In this document: positions 5,797 through 12,133 of the stretch, piece after piece
How positions within the stretch are numbered: position 1 is the stretch's first letter
How the letters are laid out: each line of letters begins with the position of its first letter
NCBI GenBank assembly: GCA_013151785.1
Contig: JAADHP010000236.1
Coordinates: forward strand, 1-12,133
Reading direction: 5' to 3'
From: Nitrospirota bacterium
GTDB lineage: Bacteria > Nitrospirota > Thermodesulfovibrionia > Thermodesulfovibrionales > JdFR-85
Length of the DNA: 12,133 nt
Made by a program: the position numbers and the translations under genes
Notes under the pieces: generated by a model
What the model was told of the DNA's origin: nothing
Seen by the model: only the letters and a program-made list of their open reading frames with translations
Databases searched by the model: none

Positions 5797-7692
5797 TTAC
5801 TCTGAAACAGATGATCCTCCAGCCCACTGTGCTATGCGGAATATCACGAATTCTGCTGGCTTCACAGGTGCAACACCGATAATACATATGAGCCTTCCGT
5901 TGTCAATGTCATTCTGGGTCATGGTGGTCCTGTCACATTTGACAAAAAATGCCTCTTCAGCTTTTGTCCCCATAAGGGCTCCGTCTCTCCAGACCCGGGC
6001 AAGAAATTCAGTGACAGTTGCCTTTACCCTCCCCCAGAGTTTTTCGTTATTAGGTTCAAAGACAACCCATTGAGTAGCCCTTTCAATCGACTCTTCCATG
6101 TATATGAAAAGCCTTCTTATATTAATGTATTTCCAAAGAGGATCACTCGCTACAGTACGTCCTCCCCAGACCAGATTACCCTTACCCGGGAAATTCCGGA
6201 TTACATTTATACCTGCGGGGTTCAGTACTTCCTGCTCTCCCTTTGTGACTATCCTCTCCAAACCAACAGCACCTGCTACCTTTTCGTTGGCAGGTGCCTT
6301 GTGAACACCACGTTCACTGTCACTGCGGGCATAAATTCCGGCTATCGCTCCACTGGGGGGAAGATTGATAATATCCTTGGTGACAGGGTCAGAAGCCTTT
6401 ATCCATGGATAGTAGAGTGCAGCAAAGCCCCTTCTTGAACCCAGGTCATCCCGTTGAGCCTTAATGCTATTCGATCCTGTTACTTCTGCCCCATAGTCAG
6501 AATCCAGAATGGCAAAACGGTAGCGCATCCTTTCACAATGATCAATCATGGCCTGCTGCACGGAGAGACTGGTTTGGCCGGGAATTGCCAGCAGACTTAT
6601 ACCATCCACTTTCTCCAGAGGGGTAAGGCCGGTTGTATAGTCTATGACTGATAAATCGTCATCGCCCCCGCCTGTAAGTGACTGGTCTGTCAGGATGGCT
6701 GGCAGGAGATTCCCGGCATCAGCTGATGTAGCAGGAGGATCAACAGGCTTAACGTCAGCTATGCTTGATGAAGTAATAATTCGTGTAAAAAAGCGTGGAT
6801 GTCTTGGATCCATGGCCAGTTCAGTGTATGTCTCTGAGAGGGAGCCCTTTTTCAGAGTCAAGGTGAATTCCATTGAAGAGACACTGACATCTGGATCGGC
6901 AGGAGCGAGGCCATACGTGTTGGTTATGCCGGTTGAGAGCAGGATTTTCTTCCCGGTTATACCATCAATTACAGCATAATCATCATTTGTACCATTGGTG
7001 ATATGAACGATACTTCCAGTGAAAAACTTTGCAGTGCTGGTTAACCTGACCTCCTTGTCCCCGCTTGCTATATCGGCTGTTCTCAAAATAACGGGTGAAG
7101 TGTAAGCATTTGTCAGATCACCTTCTATAGTAATAGTGTTACCGACAATGCCTTTTATAATGGCGTTTTCATTATTGCTGGCATCTTCGATCCTGACCCT
7201 GTCCCCTGCTTCAAAACCACTGGAGTCATCTACGGTAATATCCCTTTCACTGATAGATGAAACATTTACCTGCTTTTTGAATACGGCCACTACACCGGAA
7301 ATGGAACTGTATGATGTTGTTATCTGAATATTGTTACCATCAACACCCACATTAAGTGCCTCAACATTAATGGCATCATTGCCGTCCCTGTTTTGAATGG
7401 TATAACTTGCCTTGGCCGCCGTAGCACTGGCTACACGAACAACATACGCCCTTTTGCCTCCGTTTCTGAAAAAGGCATCTACTGCATAGCCGAGATATAT
7501 TCTCGGACTGCTTATAAAGTCACCGAAGGCAGACTCGAACTGACTCCAGCTGGTCACCAGTGTAGGCTCAAGTATCGGACCCTTTCTTGCCGCGCCGATA
7601 AAAGCCGTTGTACTTGTACTGACCCCCTCAATTGGCTTTGCACCAATCTCGATCTCCTCAACATATACGCCCGGCGATAAATACTCTGGCAT
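5797..7692 (-). CDS. Contractile tail sheath protein
   Basis: A 631-aa tail sheath protein (Afp2-4/Pvc2-4, T4 gp18 type). The N-terminal MPEYLSPGVYVEEIEIGAKP and TSTTAFIGAARKGP are diagnostic. The C-terminal core includes RGFAALYYPWIK (421-432), PPSGAIAGIYARSDSERGVH (445-464), NPAGINVIRNFPGKGNLVWG (491-510), RRLFIYMEESIERATQWVVF (526-545) and the handshake-type end APVKPAEFVIFRIAQWAGG. Residues about 150-263 hold a two-copy beta-rich insert (see the repeat feature). This is the only sheath gene in the window, whereas Afp and PVC carry three, so it probably builds the whole sheath. The ATG at 7692 has AAGGAGG six bases upstream. A G6 run at 6355-6360 does not break the frame. Confidence 0.97.
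   Translation of the reverse strand: MPEYLSPGVYVEEIEIGAKPIEGVSTSTTAFIGAARKGPILEPTLVTSWSQFESAFGDFISSPRIYLGYAVDAFFRNGGKRAYVVRVASATAAKASYTIQNRDGNDAINVEALNVGVDGNNIQITTSYSSISGVVAVFKKQVNVSSISERDITVDDSSGFEAGDRVRIEDASNNENAIIKGIVGNTITIEGDLTNAYTSPVILRTADIASGDKEVRLTSTAKFFTGSIVHITNGTNDDYAVIDGITGKKILLSTGITNTYGLAPADPDVSVSSMEFTLTLKKGSLSETYTELAMDPRHPRFFTRIITSSSIADVKPVDPPATSADAGNLLPAILTDQSLTGGGDDDLSVIDYTTGLTPLEKVDGISLLAIPGQTSLSVQQAMIDHCERMRYRFAILDSDYGAEVTGSNSIKAQRDDLGSRRGFAALYYPWIKASDPVTKDIINLPPSGAIAGIYARSDSERGVHKAPANEKVAGAVGLERIVTKGEQEVLNPAGINVIRNFPGKGNLVWGGRTVASDPLWKYINIRRLFIYMEESIERATQWVVFEPNNEKLWGRVKATVTEFLARVWRDGALMGTKAEEAFFVKCDRTTMTQNDIDNGRLICIIGVAPVKPAEFVIFRIAQWAGGSSVSE
6904..7242 (-). repeat. Duplicated beta-rich insert within the sheath protein
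   Basis: Two tandem units of about 50 residues lie between the sheath N-terminal and core domains. Unit 1 (151-200) runs DITVDDSSGFEAGDRVRIED, then NENAIIKGIVGNTITIE, then LTNAYTS. Unit 2 (about 214-263) runs EVRLTSTAKFFTGSIVHITN, then NDDYAVIDGITGKKILLS, then ITNTYGL. Both share the pattern V-x(3)-S-x(2)-F-x(2)-G-x(2)-V-x-I, then I-x-GI-x-G-x(2)-I and TN-x-Y. This looks like a domain duplication on the outer sheath surface. The alignment was made by eye. Confidence 0.65.
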
Positions 7693-7715
7693 TTTAAACC
7701 TCCTTTTCTAAAGAT

Positions 7716-8288
7716 TCATGGAAAATCAATGATTACCAAGGATATCGTCTTTCCCTCCTCAATGGTTGTGGACACAGTTTTGACATCCGCACCTTTCTTG
7801 ATTTCAATGGTTATGGATTCTGGCTCATTACCCTTGAAATAAAGAACAAATTCTCCCCTTGCATCTACTATGGTCTTTATGGCCTTACCTGGCACTGTTA
7901 CTTCTGCATTAACTGCCTGCTCTGCATTTAAGATCAGGCCCCTGACAAGGGTCGCATGGTCAGGAAAAGGATAAGAAGGTTTTGGCTTGAGCTCAATTTC
8001 AACAACGGGTTTCCTTGAATCAAGGAGAGATATATCAACAGCTTTCTCTTCAGAAAAATACCAGTCTGATTCTATAACAACAGTGTAAATACCGTCAGGC
8101 AGGTTGGTAAAGGTATAATATCCGCTCAGATTCTTAACAGCTTTTCCATCTCCCTGCTTAATCATCACACTGATACGGCCAACAGGTTCTTTTTTTGTAT
8201 AATCATCTACAGGCCATACTGCAAAGGAAAGCCTTGTAAATATGACATCAACGGCATATGGAGTAAACTTGTCTGTACCATAAGGCAT
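7716..8288 (-). CDS. eCIS-associated protein with carboxypeptidase-regulatory-like beta domains
   Basis: A 190-aa all-beta protein. Residues about 34-100 resemble a carboxypeptidase-regulatory/transthyretin-like sandwich: PVGRISVMIKQGDGKAVKNL, then GYYTFTNLPDGIYTVVIESD. A second similar unit at about 115-188 contains VRGLILNAEQAVNAEVTVPG and DARGEFVLYFKGNEPESITI. There is no signal peptide or membrane helix, so it probably acts in the cytoplasm during assembly, or as a particle surface or cap component. It lies between the DUF4255 and sheath genes, where such proteins occur in some eCIS loci (from memory). The exact role is unknown. The start is ATG 8288 (MPYGTDKF), with AGGTGG eight bases upstream. 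The GTG at 8300 in the same frame would lie on top of that site. Confidence 0.8.
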   Translation of the reverse strand: MPYGTDKFTPYAVDVIFTRLSFAVWPVDDYTKKEPVGRISVMIKQGDGKAVKNLSGYYTFTNLPDGIYTVVIESDWYFSEEKAVDISLLDSRKPVVEIELKPKPSYPFPDHATLVRGLILNAEQAVNAEVTVPGKAIKTIVDARGEFVLYFKGNEPESITIEIKKGADVKTVSTTIEEGKTISLVIIDFP

Positions 8289-8321
8289 GATAACTTCCAC
8301 CTTAATAACTTTTCACTCTGG

Positions 8322-8891
8322 TTAATGAGAGTATTTCGTCTCTTTTGATGTCACTCGCTGCATACCCAACTGACGTGTTGAATCTATCCTTATTGGTGTA
8401 ACCATGTAACTTACAGACAATCTATAGGCAACCTCTTGAAAGGCACTCCATATCTTGGTCAGATCATCAAGTGATATCGGATTAAAAAGCAGCTTTATTT
8501 CTTCATCCGTTCCCGAAAGTGATTCCTTCAGAACAGTACCTGTCAAGATTGGATTATCATGAAATATCTGCATGACCTTGCCCAATATAATCTTCTCCTG
8601 TGTCTTGTAATTGCTGTATGGCGTAACGAGATATAATAGATCCAATGATAGGGGAGGTGGCTGCAGAAGTGAATCATTAACCCTCAGAGGTTCTGCATTC
8701 CGGATATATGGATTTTCATGTATATGGTAGAGAAAAATAGACACCTTGTTTGCACTTCCTCCTTCATCCTTAATCTCTTTAGGCGATTTAAAAGTAATTT
8801 CCGGTTTTGGATCAACATCAACCCATGGGTCATCTTCCAATAATTTTCTTAATGTCACACCTATGTCCCCTATAACAGTAAAAATACTCAT
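8322..8891 (-). CDS. DUF4255 / Pvc16-like tail terminator or cap protein
   Basis: A 189-aa DUF4255 protein, the family of Afp16/Pvc16. In Afp, Afp16 terminates tube and sheath growth at the end away from the baseplate. Typical features: the N-terminal helix FTVIGDIGVTLRKLLEDD, the strand NKVSIFLYHIHENPYIRN (48-65), the PPPLSLDLLYLVTPY block (77-91) with the usual proline run before the beta strand, and LGKVMQIFHDNPIL (103-116). The ATG at 8891 overlaps the ATPase stop by 4 bp (ATGA), so the two are coupled. In Afp the order is afp15-afp16 at the 3' end of the cluster; here the pair heads the structural operon. Confidence 0.93.
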   Translation of the reverse strand: MSIFTVIGDIGVTLRKLLEDDPWVDVDPKPEITFKSPKEIKDEGGSANKVSIFLYHIHENPYIRNAEPLRVNDSLLQPPPLSLDLLYLVTPYSNYKTQEKIILGKVMQIFHDNPILTGTVLKESLSGTDEEIKLLFNPISLDDLTKIWSAFQEVAYRLSVSYMVTPIRIDSTRQLGMQRVTSKETKYSH

Positions 8892-11092
8892 GCCTGCACT
8901 CCTGTTTCAAGTAACTCATAGTATTTTCCAAAGTCTCCCTTTACACAGAGCTTGCCCATCTTCTGCATCTCCCGCTTCACCGCAAGTATTATATGACGCA
9001 TACCTATCTCTGAAGACTCCTCTGCAGCATAAAAAGCCGCTGTTAAGGCGACGTTCCTAATATTTCCTCCTGCAAGCTTTAACTTCTCAGAAAGGAACCT
9101 CCAATCTATATCCTTATCCAATGGTGCATCATCAGGAAATATTTTCCTCCATATCAACTCTCTCTGTCTCTCGTCAGGGAAAGGGAACTCAACAGTAACG
9201 TGCATTCTTCTGGAAAACGCTTCATCAATATTCTTGCTGAGGTTTGTAGCAAGAATAACAATGCCTTCATGCTCTTCCATTTTTTGCAGGAGATAGTTGA
9301 TTTCAATATTTGCATACCTGTCATGGGCATCTTTTACCTCACTTCTTTTACCAAAAAGCGCATCAGCTTCATCAAAAAAGAGGATCGCATTCCCGGAAGA
9401 AGTATCATTGAAAACGCGGTTCAGATTCTTCTCTGTCTCACCTATGTATTTGCTTACAATGGAGGAAAGGTCAATTTTATACATTTCAAGCTTGAGTTCC
9501 TTAGCAATAATACCGGCTGCCATTGTCTTACCAGTACCTGACGGTCCTGAAAAAAGTATATTCAATCCCCTGCCAAGTGCAAGCTTCTTTTCAAATCCCC
9601 ACTTGAAATAAACAAGGTGTTTATACTTGATATAGTCACAAATCTCTTTCAAATGTCTGACTTTCTCCTCTGGCAGCACGATATCATTCCATGAATAATG
9701 ATGGGGTACCTTTCTTGAATAAGTATTCAACCTTTGATGGGTCTGCATACCGCATGCCCTGTAAATACCGTCAATCGTAAGGCCATCTCCGTTGGAAAAC
9801 CGTCTTGCGTTAAGGACAGCATTTATTATCTGGTCCCGGCTGAAATTAAACCTGCCTGAAATAGTATCAATGTCATCCTCTGATATCCCGTTGTCATTGA
9901 GCTCAGTGAGCCATATCATTTTTCTCTCAGCGTATTCCGGCATCTTGAACTCAAAAGGACACCATTGATATCCCCTTTCAACATTCTCAGGCATCCACAT
10001 AACGTCAGCGCTTATAAATGTAGCCCATGACATCTCATTGATGGTCCTCAGGAGGATTCTTCCAAGCAACTCCGCCTTTTCATCTGCAGCATACAAACAG
10101 TCCCCTCCGTCAAGGAAGACCATGGCAGACTGAAGTGCTGCCTCTCTGAAAAGATTTCTTATGATTGATCTCTGTTCGGATTCAAAGGAGATGTCCTTGA
10201 GGTCTGCGATTAAGACTGGCAGATTGAATTCTTCACACAGCTCCAGCACCAGGGCTTTCTTCTCTTCATTTGCCTTTCCGTGAAGCCAGAAAACGGACTT
10301 GTTTGTATTTTTTTTGTCTATAAGAAATTTCCTTATTTTTTCTTTTATATCTTTCCTGACTAAAGCATCTGAAGGACTTCTCCCTGGATAATAAATCCGT
10401 GCTATGCCTGACAGGTTTGAGTAGAGCCCGTTGTCTCCAATCAAATACCGCTTAATCCTTTCATCAAGCCTGAATCTACGGCTCAGGAACGCCTCATCTC
10501 CATAATCATCTATAAAATGAATAAGGCCAAAATACAGAAGTGGAGCATCTGGAGAAAAGAAACAACAACTCCTCAGTTTATCCTCGGAATTATTATGCAG
10601 GGTATCAAGTGCAAGGCTTATGGATGGTGCCTTCTTTGTCAAGTCATCATTGAAGTAGGCATATATCCTTTCATAACTTCTGTCAATCTCAGAAGCAAGG
10701 GCCATGATTAAGACTCCCATCTCAAAAGGCATCAGTCCAAATGTTTCTGCTAACCTCAGCAAGGGGAAAAAAGTTTCATTTTCGGTGTTTAATTTTTTTT
10801 TGGCTATATCATCTCTAACTCTTTCTATAAGGCTGTTAATCGACTTTATCTCAGGGGTATTCAGATAAGCTGACTCTTTTTCTCTTGAAGAACTAAGCAA
10901 TGAGACAACCTCTTCTTCTGATACAAATAAACCCTTTGTACTGTTGCTATCATTCTTGTCCTGTTTTTGCCTTATTCGTAACTCTCTCAGAAGTTGGAGT
11001 TTGAGCAAGCCCAACTCATCGGAAAGATGATGAAGAAAGTCCTTATAATATAAGGAAACAGCAGATGCCTTATGGATGTTTGTATTCTTCAT
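8888..11092 (-). CDS. AAA+ ATPase of the injection system (Afp15/Pvc15-like), tandem modules
   Basis: A 734-aa ATPase of the eCIS type. The C-terminal module is intact: Walker A GPSGTGKT (516-523), Walker B ILFFDEAD (570-577), sensor-1 Asn617 in ILATNLSKNIDEAF, arginine-finger SRRM (627-630) and a lid with GGNIRNVALTAAF (675-687). An upstream module (about 265-440) looks degenerate: HGKANEEKK (271-279) stands where Walker A should be, lacking GK[ST], and MVFLDGGD (324-331) stands at Walker B. The N-terminal 240 residues are helical with a LxxLAETFGLMPFE segment, common in this family. ATPases of this kind are needed for particle assembly or stability, but the mechanism is not settled. The ATG at 11092 has only a weak ribosome-binding site (AGAAGAT, about 10 bases away), unlike the rest of the operon. 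It is probably the first gene of the transcript. Confidence 0.94.
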   Translation of the reverse strand: MKNTNIHKASAVSLYYKDFLHHLSDELGLLKLQLLRELRIRQKQDKNDSNSTKGLFVSEEEVVSLLSSSREKESAYLNTPEIKSINSLIERVRDDIAKKKLNTENETFFPLLRLAETFGLMPFEMGVLIMALASEIDRSYERIYAYFNDDLTKKAPSISLALDTLHNNSEDKLRSCCFFSPDAPLLYFGLIHFIDDYGDEAFLSRRFRLDERIKRYLIGDNGLYSNLSGIARIYYPGRSPSDALVRKDIKEKIRKFLIDKKNTNKSVFWLHGKANEEKKALVLELCEEFNLPVLIADLKDISFESEQRSIIRNLFREAALQSAMVFLDGGDCLYAADEKAELLGRILLRTINEMSWATFISADVMWMPENVERGYQWCPFEFKMPEYAERKMIWLTELNDNGISEDDIDTISGRFNFSRDQIINAVLNARRFSNGDGLTIDGIYRACGMQTHQRLNTYSRKVPHHYSWNDIVLPEEKVRHLKEICDYIKYKHLVYFKWGFEKKLALGRGLNILFSGPSGTGKTMAAGIIAKELKLEMYKIDLSSIVSKYIGETEKNLNRVFNDTSSGNAILFFDEADALFGKRSEVKDAHDRYANIEINYLLQKMEEHEGIVILATNLSKNIDEAFSRRMHVTVEFPFPDERQRELIWRKIFPDDAPLDKDIDWRFLSEKLKLAGGNIRNVALTAAFYAAEESSEIGMRHIILAVKREMQKMGKLCVKGDFGKYYELLETGVQA

Positions 11093-11252
11093 AATTGTTT
11101 TTATCTTCTATTTATAAGGTTAGGCTGGTTATATTATGACAGTATCACCTTTAAATCTTTATTTCTTAACCTATTTTGCTTTTTTTTTGATGTATTTATT
11201 CAACTTTATTTCTTCTGTTTAGACAAAAGTCCTCCAGAAAGCACCGCTTAAA
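11093..11252 (-). promoter_or_regulatory. AT-rich intergenic region, likely holds the operon promoter
   Basis: This 160-bp gap is the largest clearly non-coding stretch in the window and separates exbD from the injection-system operon. It is very AT-rich on the minus strand, with A-tracts (around 11180-11189). A TATAAC/CATAAT-like element sits near 11130-11140, which could serve as a -10, with only weak -35 candidates (for example TTTAAA about 16 bases upstream). Just after the exbD stop a small inverted repeat (CTTAATTTAAG) has a one-base loop and no U-tract, so it is not a convincing terminator. Read-through from exbBD cannot be excluded. Confidence 0.3.
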
Positions 11253-11654
11253 TTAAGGTGTCTTCTCAGTCACCACACTGAAGTTCCTGACCCCTGCAAG
11301 CCTCACCTCGTCAATCACCTTCATAAGCAGGCCGACACTTGTATTTCTGTCAGCCTTTATCCTCAGGGAATCCTCTTTCCTGTCATTCAAGCCCTCTATT
11401 ACAGCCTTCTGAAGCCCCGACAGGCTCACCTCCCTGTCCATAAAGAATATCGCACCCTCCCTGGTGATAATTACTGTCTTTATTGCTTCATGCTCTGTGG
11501 CGGCGGTCCTTGACTCGGGCAGCCTGATCTTTACTGCCGGCTCCCGGACCAGGCTGGAGGTGAGCATGAAGAACAGGAGCAGCAGAAAGACCACATCCAC
11601 CAAAGGTGCAATGTTCATGTGTGAATGACTGTACCTTTTCCGCTCAAACTCCAT
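11253..11654 (-). CDS. exbD: ExbD/TolR family proton-channel subunit
   Basis: A 133-aa biopolymer transport protein. It has a short basic N-terminus (MEFERKRYSHSH), one membrane helix (about 15-34, NIAPLVDVVFLLLLFFMLTS) with Asp20 matching the proton-carrying Asp of the family, then a periplasmic domain starting KIRLPESRTA and ending DEVRLAGVRNFSVVTE. With ExbB it uses the proton motive force across the inner membrane to drive TonB-like or Tol-like partners at the outer membrane. The start overlaps the exbB stop by 11 bp, with GAGG seven bases upstream. TolR is an alternative label; no tonB or tol gene is visible. It is not known to be part of injection systems. Confidence 0.93.
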   Translation of the reverse strand: MEFERKRYSHSHMNIAPLVDVVFLLLLFFMLTSSLVREPAVKIRLPESRTAATEHEAIKTVIITREGAIFFMDREVSLSGLQKAVIEGLNDRKEDSLRIKADRNTSVGLLMKVIDEVRLAGVRNFSVVTEKTP

Positions 11655-12133
11655 CCCTGCACCTCATATAAAGGCTTATGATCTCCTTCAGGAGGAATGC
11701 TATATCGTCGGCCTGTTTCTCCAGATAGTGGTGCCCCACACTGATCGGAATGGCTACCAGGAGTCCGGCCGCAGTGGTGATAAGGGCCTCCCAGATTCCA
11801 CCGGCAAGCATGGATGGATTTACGCTTGTACTCGTTGCTATGACCATGAATGCCTTTATCATCCCGATAACAGTACCAGTGAGTCCCAAAAGAGGTGTGA
11901 TTGTTGCAATCAGCCCAAGCCAGCTCAGTCCCCGTTCCGTCTCCCTCACCTGTCTTGTGCCAACCACTGACAATTCTTTCTCGTCACAGCCCTCTTCCAG
12001 CCCTTCGATGATAGGTCCCAGAATCAGGGGTCTTGTCTTCAGCACCTCGTTCAGGGGACGTTCGATTGATCTGAAAATTCCTCTGTACTGAATTGCCTTG
12101 TTTATAATTATTGCAAGACCTGCAACAGAACAC
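11644..12133 (-). CDS. exbB: ExbB/TolQ/MotA family proton-channel subunit (5' end missing)
   Basis: The C-terminal 162 residues of an ExbB-type protein. The frame is open to the right edge, so the N-terminus lies outside. GTG at 12045 is an internal codon, because the frame continues upstream as AGLAIIINKAIQYRGIFRSI, the end of the first membrane helix and the cytoplasmic loop. The hallmark second and third helices are present: LSWLGLIATITPLLGLTGTV with IGMIKAF, and EALITTAAGLLVAIPISVGH. The conserved Thr residues of the proton path are visible in TPLLGLTGTV and TTAAG. It forms the pentameric core around ExbD. The overlap with exbD shows a two-gene unit. Confidence 0.93.
   Translation of the reverse strand, partial: CSVAGLAIIINKAIQYRGIFRSIERPLNEVLKTRPLILGPIIEGLEEGCDEKELSVVGTRQVRETERGLSWLGLIATITPLLGLTGTVIGMIKAFMVIATSTSVNPSMLAGGIWEALITTAAGLLVAIPISVGHHYLEKQADDIAFLLKEIISLYMRCRDGV

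Noticed and set aside
11093..11252. Rho-independent terminator after exbD
   Set aside because: The only inverted repeat near the stop has a one-base loop and no T-tract; the A/T runs further on are not preceded by a GC-rich stem.
1..12133. A contractile prophage rather than a domesticated injection system
   Set aside because: No capsid, portal, terminase, integrase or lysis genes are seen, while an Afp15-type ATPase, DUF4255 and LysM adaptor, which mark eCIS, are present. Genes outside the window could not be checked.
1..12133. CRISPR array, tRNA, rRNA or insertion sequence
   Set aside because: The window is almost fully occupied by protein-coding genes, and no regularly spaced repeats, tRNA-like cloverleaf or transposase motifs were seen.

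Overview
The window is almost entirely one tightly packed minus-strand operon. It encodes the structural core of a phage-tail-like contractile injection system of the extracellular type (eCIS; Afp/PVC/MAC relatives). The right edge holds the end of an unrelated ExbB-ExbD proton-channel pair on the same strand. ExbB/ExbD energises an outer-membrane process, so the host is a diderm bacterium. GC content looks to be in the low-to-mid 40s percent by eye. I cannot name a phylum from this sequence alone.

In transcription order (right to left): ExbB (5' end outside the window) and ExbD; a 160-bp AT-rich intergenic stretch; a two-module AAA+ ATPase (Afp15/Pvc15-like); a DUF4255 terminator/cap protein (Afp16/Pvc16-like); a protein with carboxypeptidase-regulatory-like beta domains; one contractile sheath protein; inner-tube protein 1; a T4-baseplate-family protein; a small DUF6760-like ORF with no usable start codon; inner-tube protein 2; a 336-aa protein of unknown function; a LysM tube-to-baseplate adaptor; a gp27/gpD-like spike hub; a gp5-like spike; a PAAR tip protein with a broken frame; a gp25 sheath initiator; and the first 13 codons of what is probably the baseplate-J-like wedge protein. 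The tape measure, fibres, remaining baseplate and any toxin cargo must lie left of position 1, if present.

The parts fit one machine. The two gp19-like proteins build the inner tube, and the single sheath protein builds the contractile jacket. gp25 nucleates the sheath on the baseplate. The LysM protein, hub, spike and PAAR protein form the central puncturing axis. The DUF4255 protein probably caps the distal end, and the ATPase has a post-assembly or chaperone-like role.

The most interesting signals are three places where the reading continues in the -1 frame. (1) The PAAR gene shifts at about 538; one extra G would restore a textbook C-terminus. (2) The T4-baseplate gene runs through a G5 run (4928-4932) into the start-less DUF6760-like ORF. 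(3) That ORF may shift again at a second G5 run (4772-4776) into a frame ending in an ATGA overlap with tube gene 2. Sites 2 and 3 recall the frameshifted tail-assembly chaperones of phages such as lambda and P2. A missing G at each place (assembly error or mutation) explains all three equally well. Other notable points are a hub and spike encoded as two genes, a duplicated beta insert in the sheath, and the ATPase/cap genes lying at the 5' end of the operon.
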